Under the pieces are notes generated by a model that searched no databases, was not told the origin of the DNA, and worked only from the letters and a program-made list of their open reading frames with translations. The position numbers were made by a program, and so were the translations under genes. This document shows positions 9,682 to 19,144 of a stretch of DNA of 64,000 nucleotides, piece by piece. The DNA is from Gemmatimonadota bacterium (GTDB lineage: Bacteria > Gemmatimonadota > Gemmatimonadetes > Palauibacterales > Palauibacteraceae), in assembly GCA_022820995.1 (NCBI GenBank), contig JAJEEM010000023.1, forward strand, positions 1 through 64,000, read 5' to 3'. Position 1 is the first letter of the stretch. Every line of letters begins with the position of its first letter.

Positions 9682-10989
9682 ATGGAAGACGGAACGCGGC
9701 GGACGCCGCACGAGTCAGGGAACGCGGAGGCGCCCGTCGCCCGGCCGGCGCTCCTGAGGCGGATGGTGCAGGGGACGATCGTCCTCGGCGTGGGAGTACT
9801 CGGCTTCGCGATCCTGTTCGGCATGCGCGCGGCACCCGCGGAGGTGGAGCCGCCGCGCGTGATCCCGACGGTCAGCACGGTGCCCGCCCGGGTGACGCAG
9901 GGCGCAATCAAGGTGCGCGGCGGCGGCACGGTGCGGCCCAGCGCCGAGGTCACGATCGCGCCGCAGGTCGGCGGGCGCGTGATCTGGACTTCGCCCGCGC
10001 TCGTGAGCGGCGGACGGTTCCTCGAGAACGAGTCGCTCCTGCGCGTGGACCCGGCGGACTACGAGAACGCCGTCGAGGCCGCGGAGGCGGACGTCGCCCA
10101 GCGCGAGGTCGCACTGCTGGAGGCCGAGGAGAACGCGCGGCTGGCGCTCGACGAATGGCGGCGGCTCGCCGAACGCGAGAACCTCGACCCGACCCCGCCG
10201 AACGCGCTCGTCACGCGGCAGCCGCAACTGGATGCGGCCGCCGCGGCGCTCAGGAGCGCCCGCGCCAGACTGGAAGATGCGCGGCTCGCCCTGGAACGGA
10301 CCTGGATTCGGGCCCCGTTCAACGGGATCGTGCGCGAGGAGACGGTCGACCTCGGACAGTTCGTCGCGGCCGGCCAGACCGTCGGCCGTCTGTACGCGAC
10401 GGACGCGGTGGAGATCGTCGTACCGCTGAGCGACAACGAGGCGGCGCTGATCGAGCGCCTCTGGAGCGCGCGAGCGGGGGATGCCGCGACCCGGATCCCC
10501 GTCGAGATCGTGTCCGAGTACGGCGGGACCGAGTACGCGTGGTCGGGATACGTGGACCGGGCGGAGGCGGCGCTCGACGAGCAGACGCGAACGGTCGACG
10601 TCGTCGTCACCGTCCCTGAGCCGTTCACGCCCCCCGAGGACGATCCCGGCCGCCCGCCGCTCCTGATCGGCAGCTACGCGACGGTGGACATCGAGGGCAC
10701 GAGCTTCGAGGAGTACGCCGTGGTTCCAGCCGCCGCCGTGCGGGACGGCGACGTCCTCTGGACCGTGGCGGACGACACGCTGCTCGTCATGACCCCGGTC
10801 GAGCCGATCCAGGAAGTGGACGATGAAGCCGTGGTGCTCGGACCGATCCCGGACGGAACCCCGGTGATCGTTTCGATGCTCCTCTTCGTCACCGACGGCA
10901 TGACGGTGCGGCCGGTTCAGATGCTGGAGAGCGCCGAGCCGTGGCGGCCCGGCGCCAACGGGGACGGGCGGGAAGGAGATGGCTCATGA
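9682..10989 (+). CDS. RND efflux periplasmic adaptor (HlyD/MFP family)
   Basis: The membrane-fusion subunit of the pump, 435 residues. A single N-terminal membrane anchor (MVQGTIVLGVGVLGFAILFG) is followed by a first barrel/lipoyl half (VRPSAEVTIAPQVGGRVI), an alpha-helical hairpin rich in Ala, Glu and Arg (about residues 115-205), the second lipoyl half (TWIRAPFNGIVREE) and a beta-barrel domain. This order is standard for AcrA/HlyD adaptors. A GTG at 9679 directly precedes ATG 9682 in frame; the ATG is better spaced from GGGCGGAG. The stop overlaps the pump's ATG. Confidence 0.92.
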   Translation: MEDGTRRTPHESGNAEAPVARPALLRRMVQGTIVLGVGVLGFAILFGMRAAPAEVEPPRVIPTVSTVPARVTQGAIKVRGGGTVRPSAEVTIAPQVGGRVIWTSPALVSGGRFLENESLLRVDPADYENAVEAAEADVAQREVALLEAEENARLALDEWRRLAERENLDPTPPNALVTRQPQLDAAAAALRSARARLEDARLALERTWIRAPFNGIVREETVDLGQFVAAGQTVGRLYATDAVEIVVPLSDNEAALIERLWSARAGDAATRIPVEIVSEYGGTEYAWSGYVDRAEAALDEQTRTVDVVVTVPEPFTPPEDDPGRPPLLIGSYATVDIEGTSFEEYAVVPAAAVRDGDVLWTVADDTLLVMTPVEPIQEVDDEAVVLGPIPDGTPVIVSMLLFVTDGMTVRPVQMLESAEPWRPGANGDGREGDGS

Positions 10990-13900
10990 GGCGGGCGATC
11001 GGGTGGATGGCCAGGCACGGAGTCGCCGCCAACCTGTTGATGGTGCTGATCATCCTCGCGGGATTCGTGAGCCTCATCGGCCTGCCCCAGGAGACGTTCC
11101 CGGAGATCTCGCTCGACACGATCCAGGTACAGGTCCAGTACCCCGGCGCGTCGCCCGACGAAGTCGAACAGGCGATCGTGCGGCGGGTCGAGGAGCGGAT
11201 CACGGGCATCCAGGGCGTCGACCGCGTCACGAGCGCCGCCTCGGAGAACGTCGGCATCGTGCTCGCCGAACTGTCGCTGGGCACGGACGAGTCGAAGACG
11301 CTCGATGAAATCAAGTCCGCCATCGACCGGATCACGAGCTTCCCCGTCGATGCCGAGGAGCCGGAGGTCGTCGCGCTGAGCGCGGAAGGCCGCGTCATGG
11401 AGATCGCGATCTTCGGCGATGCTCCGGAGCGGACCCTCAAGGAGATCGCGAACCGGGTCAAGGACGACCTCACCTCGCTGCCGACGATCTCCCTCGTCCG
11501 CGTTTCCGGCGTGCGGCAGTACGAGATCTCGATCGAAGTCTCGAAGGAGGCCCTGCGCGCTCACGGCCTGACGCTCGACGAGGTGGCCGCGGCGGTGCGG
11601 CGCGGCAGCCTCGACCTTCCCGGCGGCAGCGTCGAGACCGATCGCGAGGAGATTCTCGTTCACATCCGGGGCCAGAACTACACCCGGGCGGACTTCGCGG
11701 ACATCGTCGTGAGGGCGAACGTCGACGGGTCGATGCTCCGTCTCACCGACATCGCGGACATCCAGGACGGTTTCGAGCACGTCGACCTCATCAACGCCTA
11801 CAATGGGCAGCCGACGGCCTTCGTCCAGGTCCTGCGGACGGGAGACGAGCGTGTCCTGGAGATCTCCGACGAAGTCGAACGCTACCTGGAAGAGGAGTTG
11901 GCCGGCTCGCTGCCGCGCGGTGTCGACTACAGCATCTGGCGCAGCGAGGCCTCGTACCTGCAGAGCCGGATCGACCTCCTCATCAAGAACGGCCGGCTGG
12001 GTCTGATCCTGGTGCTCATTGCGCTGGCCCTGTTCCTGGATCTGCGCCTCGCGTTCTGGACCGCGGTCGGGATCTTCCTCTCCTTCGCCGGCGTGTTCGC
12101 GGTGATGGCGTGGGTCGGCATCTCCATCAACATGATGACGCTGTTCGGTTTCATCCTCGCGATCGGGATCGTGGTGGACGACGCGATCGTGGTGGGGGAG
12201 AACATCTTCGCCGAACGGGAGAAGGGAGCGCCCGCGCTGCGGGCGGCGATCAAAGGCACGAGACGCGTCTCCGTGCCCGTGATCTTCGCCGTGCTCACGA
12301 CCGTGGCGGCCTTCACCCCGCTCCTCTTCGTGCCGGGAAGCCTCGGGAAGTTCCTCTACGTGATCCCCGCGATCGTGATCTCCGTGCTCCTGCTCTCGCT
12401 CGTCGAGGTCCTGTTCATCCTCCCCTATCACCTCTCCCATCTTCCGGAACCGGGCTCGGGCCGGGGCAGGGGCGGGCTGCTGGGACCCGTGTACCGCGCG
12501 CAGGCGCTCGTCCAGACGAACCTGCAGCGCTTCATCGACGGCCCGCTGGAGCGCTCCGTGCGCTTCGCGGTGCGGCGCCCGGGGCTGACCGTCCTCGGCG
12601 CCGTCTCCTCCCTCATGATCGTCGGGGGGCTGGTGGCGGGACGGCACCTCCGGTTCAGCCTTCTGCCCGTGATCGAGGGCGAGGAGGTCGTCGCCTACAT
12701 CGAGATGGCCGAGGGCACGACGAGCGAGCGCACGCTGGAAGTCGCCAGCTATGTGGAAGGGCAGGGATACGCGGCGATCGCGGACCTGGAGGCGCAGTTG
12801 CCGGATGACGAGCCGCCCCTGGTCGAAGCGGTCTTCACGAGCGTCGGGCAGCGTCCTTCGCAGGCCGGAGGCCCGGGGATGAGCGCCGAGGCGAGCTTCA
12901 TCCGGTCGAACGTCGCCGAGGTCAGCCTGCGGCTGACGGACCCGGAGATCCGGGACCTGCCGGCCATCGAGGTAGAGCGGGCCTGGCGCGAGCGCGTCGG
13001 GCCGGTCGCCGGCGCCCGGGAACTCACGTTCAGTTCGATCCTCATCGATCTGGGAGCGCCGGTACAGGTGGAGCTGTCCCACCCGGACACGGCCATGTTG
13101 AACGCGGCGGTGCCGGCGTTCGCGGACCGCCTGACGCGCATTGCGGGCGTGACGGAGGTCCGCGACGACCGGGGCCGGGGGAAACGGGAGCTGGAGCTGG
13201 AGCTCAAGCCCGCCGCCCGCACGCTCGGGATCACGCTCGACGACCTGGCGCGCCAGGTGCGCGGGGCGTTCTTCGGGAACGAGGTCTACCGTCTGCAGCG
13301 GGGCCGCGACGAGGTGCGCGTCTACGTGCGGCTTCCCGAGTCGGAGCGGAACACGCTCGCCGACCTCCGGGACTACCGGATCCGCACGCCGACCGGAGGC
13401 GAGGCGCCGCTGTCGGAGGTCGCGGACGTCTCGTTCGGCGTCGCCTCATCGACGATCAACCGGATCGATGGGCGGCGCATCGTGACGGTCACGGCGGACG
13501 TGGACGCCGCCGTCATCACGGGGCAGGAGGTCAACACGGAGATCACCTCGGCGATCCTGCCGGAACTGCAGGCCCAATACCCGGGCCTTCGCTACGGCTT
13601 CGGCGGAGAACAGCGCCAGCAGACGCTGGCGTTCGAGGGAATCGCCCGCGGTTTCCTGCTCGCGCTGCTCGCGATCTACGCGCTCCTCGCCATCCCCTTC
13701 CGTTCGTACCTGCAGCCGCTCGTCGTCATGGCCTCGATCCCCCTGGGGCTCGTCGGCGCCGCGATCGGGCACCTCATCATGGGGCTCGACCTCGGCATGC
13801 TCTCCATGTTCGGGCTCGTGGGCCTGTCGGGCGTGGTCGTGAACGATTCGCTCGTGCTGATCGACTTCATCAACGAACGGCACCGGTCGGGGCTCCCCAT

Positions 13901-14198
13901 GTCGGAAGCCATCGTGCAGGGGGCCAAGGTCCGCTTCCGTCCCATCATGCTGACCTCCGTGACGACCTTCCTCGGGGTCTCGCCGATCATCCTCGAGCGC
14001 AGCACGCAGGCGCAGTTCCTCTCTCCCATGGCGGTGAGCCTCGGGTTCGGGATCCTGTTCGCGACCTTCATCATCATGCTCGCCGTGCCCGCGCTGGCGA
14101 TGATGAACTACACGTTCACGATGAGGGCGAAGCGGGCCTTCGTCCGCAGGCGGCGAAGGCCGCGACTGGGCCTGGCCGCGGGAGGGATCGAGCGCTGA
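10986..14198 (+). CDS. RND efflux pump permease (AcrB/MMPL-type)
   Basis: A 1070-residue proton-driven inner-membrane pump. It has the canonical layout: TM1 near residues 12-30, a large periplasmic loop, TM2-6, TM7, a second periplasmic loop, and TM8-12. The TM4 proton-relay pair is visible in [13 protein letters not shown], and the second half has the matching [14 protein letters not shown] in TM10. The ATG at 10986 overlaps the adaptor stop (ATGA) and follows AAGGAG. With the adaptor, outer-membrane factor and TetR it forms a complete pump operon. The substrate is unknown. The stop codon overlaps the probable CTG start of cysD (CTGA). Confidence 0.94.
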   Translation: MRRAIGWMARHGVAANLLMVLIILAGFVSLIGLPQETFPEISLDTIQVQVQYPGASPDEVEQAIVRRVEERITGIQGVDRVTSAASENVGIVLAELSLGTDESKTLDEIKSAIDRITSFPVDAEEPEVVALSAEGRVMEIAIFGDAPERTLKEIANRVKDDLTSLPTISLVRVSGVRQYEISIEVSKEALRAHGLTLDEVAAAVRRGSLDLPGGSVETDREEILVHIRGQNYTRADFADIVVRANVDGSMLRLTDIADIQDGFEHVDLINAYNGQPTAFVQVLRTGDERVLEISDEVERYLEEELAGSLPRGVDYSIWRSEASYLQSRIDLLIKNGRLGLILVLIALALFLDLRLAFWTAVGIFLSFAGVFAVMAWVGISINMMTLFGFILAIGIVVDDAIVVGENIFAEREKGAPALRAAIKGTRRVSVPVIFAVLTTVAAFTPLLFVPGSLGKFLYVIPAIVISVLLLSLVEVLFILPYHLSHLPEPGSGRGRGGLLGPVYRAQALVQTNLQRFIDGPLERSVRFAVRRPGLTVLGAVSSLMIVGGLVAGRHLRFSLLPVIEGEEVVAYIEMAEGTTSERTLEVASYVEGQGYAAIADLEAQLPDDEPPLVEAVFTSVGQRPSQAGGPGMSAEASFIRSNVAEVSLRLTDPEIRDLPAIEVERAWRERVGPVAGARELTFSSILIDLGAPVQVELSHPDTAMLNAAVPAFADRLTRIAGVTEVRDDRGRGKRELELELKPAARTLGITLDDLARQVRGAFFGNEVYRLQRGRDEVRVYVRLPESERNTLADLRDYRIRTPTGGEAPLSEVADVSFGVASSTINRIDGRRIVTVTADVDAAVITGQEVNTEITSAILPELQAQYPGLRYGFGGEQRQQTLAFEGIARGFLLALLAIYALLAIPFRSYLQPLVVMASIPLGLVGAAIGHLIMGLDLGMLSMFGLVGLSGVVVNDSLVLIDFINERHRSGLPMSEAIVQGAKVRFRPIMLTSVTTFLGVSPIILERSTQAQFLSPMAVSLGFGILFATFIIMLAVPALAMMNYTFTMRAKRAFVRRRRRPRLGLAAGGIER

Positions 14199-15103
14199 GC
14201 GATCTCTCGGGCACCTGGCTGGCGTCGCTCGAGTCCGAAGCCATCGAAATCCTTCGGGAGGGCCTCGCGGCGGCGTCGCGGCCCGTGATGCTGTATTCGA
14301 TCGGGAAGGACTCCTCGGTGCTCCTTCACCTCTCGCGGAAGGCCTTCTGGCCGGCCGCGCCGCCCTTCCCGCTGCTGCACATCGACACGACGTGGAAGTT
14401 CCGGGACATGATCGCGTTCCGGGACCGCACGGCGGCGGAAACGGGCGTGGAACTCCGGGTTCACACCAACGAGGACGGGCTGCGCGAAGGCGTGAATCCG
14501 TTCGATCACGGGTCCGAACGCTACACCGATGTGATGAAGACGGCGGCGCTGCGGCAGGCGCTCGACGAGGGCGGGTACGACATCGTGTTCGTCGGCGCAC
14601 GGCGGGACGAGGAGAAGTCGCGCGCCAAGGAACGCGTCTTCTCGCTGCGCAACGCGGCCCACCAATGGGATCCGAAGGCGCAGCGTCCCGAGCCGTGGAA
14701 CCTGTACAACACCCGCCTGGCTCCCGGCGAGTCCCTGCGCGTCTCTCCGCTCTCCAACTGGACCGAAGCGGATGTCTGGCGATACATCCGCGCGGAGGAG
14801 ATCCCGATCGTGCCCCTCTACTACGCCGCCGAACGTCCCGTCGTCGAGCGGGATGGACGGTGGATCATGGTCGACGACGGCCGAATGCCGCTGCTCCCCG
14901 GCGAGGAGCCCCGGAAACGGCGCATCCGCTTCCGGACGCTGGGGTGCTACCCGCTGACGGCGGCGGTCGAAAGCGACGCGGATACGCTCGACGCGGTCAT
15001 TGCCGAGACGCTCGCGACGGAAGGTTCCGAACGCGAGGGGCGTCTCATCGACCATGACCGCGACGGCTCGATGGAACACAAGAAGAAGCAGGGCTATTTC
15101 TGA
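14195..15103 (+). CDS. cysD: Sulfate adenylyltransferase subunit 2, probable CTG start
   Basis: The catalytic PP-loop subunit of ATP sulfurylase, which makes adenosine phosphosulfate from sulfate and ATP. The ATP-binding motif [36 protein letters not shown] and the C-terminal KKKQGYF all match CysD. The first conventional start (GTG 14285/ATG 14288) would remove the conserved N-terminal helix [16 protein letters not shown] that precedes VMLYSIGKD in CysD proteins. Extending to CTG 14195 gives 302 residues, the usual family length. GGAGGG (14181-14186) sits 8 nt upstream. The CTG overlaps the RND pump stop as CTGA, suggesting coupling. Its stop overlaps the cysNC ATG. Confidence 0.93.
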   Translation: MSDLSGTWLASLESEAIEILREGLAAASRPVMLYSIGKDSSVLLHLSRKAFWPAAPPFPLLHIDTTWKFRDMIAFRDRTAAETGVELRVHTNEDGLREGVNPFDHGSERYTDVMKTAALRQALDEGGYDIVFVGARRDEEKSRAKERVFSLRNAAHQWDPKAQRPEPWNLYNTRLAPGESLRVSPLSNWTEADVWRYIRAEEIPIVPLYYAAERPVVERDGRWIMVDDGRMPLLPGEEPRKRRIRFRTLGCYPLTAAVESDADTLDAVIAETLATEGSEREGRLIDHDRDGSMEHKKKQGYF

Positions 15104-16959
15104 TGCCGCCGGCGCTTCGCTTCGTGCTCTGCGGCAGCGTCGACGACGGCAAGAGCACGGTCATCGGCCGACTTCTGCATGACTGCCGGCAGGTCTTCTC
15201 GGACGAGCTGAAGCGGGTCGAGCAGGACTCGGTGCGCTACGGCACGCAGGGGACGGCGACGGATCTCGCCCTGCTCGTCGACGGACTGAGGGACGAGCGC
15301 GAGCAGGGCATTACGATCGATGTCGCGTACCGGAGCTTCGAGACGCCGCGGCGCCGCTTCATCGTGGCCGACGCGCCGGGCCACGAGCAGTACACGCGGA
15401 ATATGGCGACGGGCGCCTCGACGGCCGATCTGGCCGTCGTGCTGGTGGACGCGCGCAAGGGCGTTCTGCCCCAGACGGCGCGGCACACGCGGATCGCGGC
15501 CATGTTCGGCGTCCGCCGCGTCGTGCTCGCCGTGAACAAGATGGATCTCGTCGGGTGGGACCGGGACACCTTCGAATCGATCCGGGACGCCTACCGCGGA
15601 ATCGCCGACGAGATCGGTCTCGCCGCGGTCGAGGCGATTCCGGTTTCGGCGCTGACCGGGGCCAACCTCACCCGAACCGGCGCGTCGGCGCCCTGGTATG
15701 CGGGTCCGACGCTTCTCGCCCATCTCGAGACCGTGGACATCGAGGAATCTGCCGCCGGCCGGCCCTTCCGGATGCCGGTGCAGTACGTGAATCGGCCGTA
15801 CGCCGACTTTCGCGGATACTGCGGACGCGTGGCCGCCGGCACGGTGGCGGTCGGCGATGCCGTCGGCATCTCGCCCGCCGGAACCGAGAGCCGCGTGGCG
15901 TCGATCTCGGTGGGGGACCGAACCCGCGAGCGCGCCGCCCGGGGCGACTCCGTGACGTTGACGCTGGCTCCCGATGTCGACGTCACGCGGGGCGACGTCG
16001 TCGCGAGCGCCGGCGAACCCGTCGAGGTTGCGGACCAGTTCCAGGCACGCCTCGTCTGGATGCACGACGAGCCTCTCGCCGTGGGCCGCCCGTACGTGTT
16101 GAAGCTCCACACGCGGGAGGTGGGGGCCGCGGTCACCCGGATCCGGCACCGGCTGGACGTGTCCAACGGCAGCGAGTTGGCCGCTTCCGTTCTGCACTTG
16201 AACGACCTCGGGACCGTGAACCTCGCGACCAGCCGTCCCGTCCCCTTCGCGCCCTTCGAAGAGTCGCGCACGCTGGGCGGCTTCATCCTGATCGATCGCG
16301 CCACGAACGCGACCGCCGCCGCCGGCACGATCGTCTTCCCGCTCATGCGGGCGGCGAACGTGAGTTGGCAGCAGCTGGACGTATCGAAGGATGTCCGCTC
16401 GCGGATGAAGCTTCAGCGCCCCCAGTGCGTGTGGCTGACCGGGATGTCGGCTTCCGGGAAGTCCACCATTGCCAACCTGCTCGACCGCCGGCTGACCATC
16501 GAGGGACGGCACACGTATCTCCTGGACGGCGACAACGTGCGTCACGGCCTGTGCCGCGACCTGGGCTTCACCGAGGCGGACCGGGTGGAGAACATCCGGC
16601 GGGTAGCGGAGGTCGCCCGCCTCATGGTCGACGCCGGCCTGATCGTGATCGTCGCCTTCATCAGCCCGTTCCGGTCGGAACGCGACTACGCCCGAGGTCT
16701 GTTTGCGTCCGGCGAATTCATGGAAGTTCATGTGGACGCATCGCTCGAGGCGTGTGCGGAGCGCGACCCGAAGGGCCTTTACGCCAAGGCGCTCAGGGGA
16801 GAGATCAGGAACTTCACGGGAGTCGACAGCCCCTACGAACGGCCCGAAGATCCCGATCTGCGCCTGGATACGGAAGAACTCTCTCCGGAGGAATGCGTGG
16901 ACCTGCTGACGGAGCGACTCGACCGCGAGCTCCCGACTGCCATGACGGACGCCAACTGA
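15103..16959 (+). CDS. cysNC: Bifunctional sulfate adenylyltransferase subunit 1 / APS kinase
   Basis: A 618-residue fusion. Residues 1 to about 420 are the CysN GTPase: G1 loop GSVDDGKST, switch/G3 DAPGHEQYT and G4 NKMD, followed by two beta-barrels. Residues from about 435 are the CysC kinase with P-loop GMSASGKST (G447) and the DGDNVRHGL motif. With CysD it converts sulfate to APS and then to PAPS. No PAPS reductase (cysH) or sulfite reductase is in the cluster, so PAPS may be destined for sulfation and not only for cysteine synthesis. The start overlaps cysD by one base (TGATG). Confidence 0.95.
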   Translation: MPPALRFVLCGSVDDGKSTVIGRLLHDCRQVFSDELKRVEQDSVRYGTQGTATDLALLVDGLRDEREQGITIDVAYRSFETPRRRFIVADAPGHEQYTRNMATGASTADLAVVLVDARKGVLPQTARHTRIAAMFGVRRVVLAVNKMDLVGWDRDTFESIRDAYRGIADEIGLAAVEAIPVSALTGANLTRTGASAPWYAGPTLLAHLETVDIEESAAGRPFRMPVQYVNRPYADFRGYCGRVAAGTVAVGDAVGISPAGTESRVASISVGDRTRERAARGDSVTLTLAPDVDVTRGDVVASAGEPVEVADQFQARLVWMHDEPLAVGRPYVLKLHTREVGAAVTRIRHRLDVSNGSELAASVLHLNDLGTVNLATSRPVPFAPFEESRTLGGFILIDRATNATAAAGTIVFPLMRAANVSWQQLDVSKDVRSRMKLQRPQCVWLTGMSASGKSTIANLLDRRLTIEGRHTYLLDGDNVRHGLCRDLGFTEADRVENIRRVAEVARLMVDAGLIVIVAFISPFRSERDYARGLFASGEFMEVHVDASLEACAERDPKGLYAKALRGEIRNFTGVDSPYERPEDPDLRLDTEELSPEECVDLLTERLDRELPTAMTDAN

Positions 16960-18722
16960 TGGCGAACGGACCCGGTTCGGATGTAGCGGAGCTGCGATTC
17001 GCGGCCGACGAACGTCCGCCGCGAGCGGCGAGCCTGGTGATCGGCGTACAGACGGCACTCCTTGTGTGCGTGCCGGTGGTCGTGGTCACGACGATCGTCA
17101 CGCGCGTCGCGAACCAGAGCGACGAATACCTCTCCTGGGCGATCTTCGCGAGCATGGTGATCGGGGGCTTTCTCACGATCGTCCAGGCGAAGCGCTTCGC
17201 CGGTCTCGGGGGCGGAACGCTGACCGTGATGGGCGCTTCGGGGGCTTCGATCGGGGTCGGCGTGCTCGCTCTCGTCGCGGGCGGCCCCGCGCTGCTGGGG
17301 GTGCTGGTCCTCGCCGCGGGGCTGTGCCAACTTGCCCTGGCGGCCCGTCTGGCGCTGCTCCGGCGCATTATCACGCCGGTCGTGTCGGGCACGCTGACGG
17401 CGCTCGTGGCCGTGACGATCATGCCCCTGGCGTTCGCCATGCTCACGCGCGTGCCGGAGAACGCTCCGCCGGCCGCGGCCCCCACCGTCGCCGCGGTCAC
17501 GATGCTGTGCGTCATGGGCCTCCTGCTCCGGGGCAAGCGGTTCGTGCGGGCGTGGAACGCTCCCATCGGCATCGCCGCGGGCTGCCTGACCGCCGCGCTG
17601 TTCGGGATTCTCGACTTCGAGCGCGTGGCGGCGGCCCGCTGGATCGGGATCCCCAGCCCCACGCTGTCCGGCCTCGACCTGAGTTTCGACGCGAGCTTCT
17701 GGTTGCTCCTGCCCGGGTTCCTCTTCGTGTCGTTCGTGATCACGATCCGGCAGGTCAGCGACAACGTCCGCATGCAGCACCTCTCCCGGCGCGAGCCGAG
17801 GGCGGTCGATTTTCGCCGGGTCCAGGGGTCCGTCGCCGCCTGCGGGGCCGGCACGCTCCTGTCGGGTTTCGCGGGCGTGCTGCCGCCGTGGCCGTACGTC
17901 GCCGGAATCGCCCTCGCGAGCGGCATCGGCGTCGCCGCCCGCAGCATCGGCGTCGTCATCGGGGTCGTCTTCATCGCCCTCGCCTTCGTGCCGAAGCTCA
18001 CGGCCGTCATCCTCTCGATCCCGGCGCCGGTGCTCGGCGCCTACATCATGGTCGTCTTCGGCCTCATCTTCGTGCAGGGCATGCGGATCCTCTTCCAGGA
18101 GGGGATCGACCGGCAGTATTCGCTGATCGCCGGGCTGGCGTTCTGGATCGGGGCGGGAATCCAGTTCCAGGCGATCTTCCCCGCCTACCTCGCCACGCCT
18201 ATGGGCCGCATGCTCGCGAACGGCCTCACGGTGGGCGGGCTGTCCATCCTCCTCCTGAACCTGTTTCTCGACGTGACCGGACCCCGCCGCCACAGGATCG
18301 AGATGGCGCTGCGCCCGGAGAACCTCCGGGAACTCGACGGGTTCCTCCAGGATTTCGCGGCCAGGTACAAGTGGAGCGGCAAGGCGACGGACCGCCTGCG
18401 GGCGGCGGCCGAAGAGGCGCTCCTGAGTCTCGTGCGGCAGGAAGAGGACGGGGACGCCCCGGCCGCGGAAGAGCGCCGGCTGCGCGTCGTGGCCCGGAAC
18501 CTCCGTTTCGGCGCCGGGCTGGAGTTCACCGCGGCGACGCACGAGGGCAACCTCGAGAACCAGATGGCTCTGCTCGGGGATCGCCCCGACCCGACGAGCG
18601 AGCGGGACCTGTCCCTGGCGCTGCTGCGGCATCACGCCTCCTCCGTCAAGCACCACCAGTACCACAACGCCGATGTCCTGACCGTGCACGTGAACCGCGC
18701 CTGGGCCGCGGACCGGTCGTGA
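16959..18722 (+). CDS. UraA/SulP-fold (NCS2-type) permease with C-terminal ATPase-like domain
   Basis: A 587-residue membrane protein. Residues about 25-435 contain around 12 to 14 hydrophobic segments arranged like the nucleobase/ascorbate (NCS2) family, which shares its fold with SulP sulfate transporters; the glycine-rich GLGGGTLTVMGASGASIGVG near residue 85 fits the half-helix substrate site. From about residue 442 a soluble domain begins (NLRELDGFLQDFAARYKW, RLRAAAEEALLSLV) that resembles the histidine-kinase-type ATPase fold of anti-sigma/regulatory proteins, with its phosphate-loop residues poorly conserved. It starts on the last base of cysNC, so sulfate import is a reasonable inference, but nucleobase transport is not excluded. 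Confidence 0.75.
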   Translation: MANGPGSDVAELRFAADERPPRAASLVIGVQTALLVCVPVVVVTTIVTRVANQSDEYLSWAIFASMVIGGFLTIVQAKRFAGLGGGTLTVMGASGASIGVGVLALVAGGPALLGVLVLAAGLCQLALAARLALLRRIITPVVSGTLTALVAVTIMPLAFAMLTRVPENAPPAAAPTVAAVTMLCVMGLLLRGKRFVRAWNAPIGIAAGCLTAALFGILDFERVAAARWIGIPSPTLSGLDLSFDASFWLLLPGFLFVSFVITIRQVSDNVRMQHLSRREPRAVDFRRVQGSVAACGAGTLLSGFAGVLPPWPYVAGIALASGIGVAARSIGVVIGVVFIALAFVPKLTAVILSIPAPVLGAYIMVVFGLIFVQGMRILFQEGIDRQYSLIAGLAFWIGAGIQFQAIFPAYLATPMGRMLANGLTVGGLSILLLNLFLDVTGPRRHRIEMALRPENLRELDGFLQDFAARYKWSGKATDRLRAAAEEALLSLVRQEEDGDAPAAEERRLRVVARNLRFGAGLEFTAATHEGNLENQMALLGDRPDPTSERDLSLALLRHHASSVKHHQYHNADVLTVHVNRAWAADRS

Positions 18723-18828
18723 GCTCCCGCCGGATGGGGGGTCGGTTGACCGAAACAGGTCGTCCCTGCATGATTTTTTCGCGACACACGGAAGCGACCT
18801 CCAAACCCACTCAGCGAGGATGGAGCAG

Positions 18829-19104
18829 ATGAGCGAGCCACGCCCGGCCCCGACCATGCGGAACGCGGTCGATCTCAGCATCGTCGGAGACAACATCCTG
18901 GACATCGCGGACTTCGCGATCGAGAAGTACGAGTTCACGAACGGCACGACGCTGTCCGATGAGGCACGGACGGAGGCGGTGGAGAAGGTCCGCGACGCGC
19001 TGTGGGAAATGGTGAACGCGTTCCGGGCCCGCCGGAAGGAATGGCGCGCGAGGCTGTTCGCCGCCGCCGACGACGCCGTGCGCGACTGCGTCGAAGGATC
19101 CTGA
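18829..19104 (+). CDS. Small conserved-looking protein of unknown function
   Basis: A 91-residue soluble, charged and mostly helical protein (IVGDNILDIADFAIEKYEFT, then EAVEKVRDALWEMVNAFRAR). No known domain is recognised. Two in-frame ATGs occur (18820, 18829); the second is preceded by GGATGGAG and is preferred. It lies 106 nt after the permease and 40 nt before the radical SAM gene, in the same direction, so it probably belongs to the sulfation/PKS cluster. It lacks the DSL serine motif that would mark a carrier protein. Confidence 0.65.
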   Translation: MSEPRPAPTMRNAVDLSIVGDNILDIADFAIEKYEFTNGTTLSDEARTEAVEKVRDALWEMVNAFRARRKEWRARLFAAADDAVRDCVEGS

Positions 19105-19144
19105 TTCGCATGGAATAGCCGGCTGGCGACCGGACCAGGTCAAC

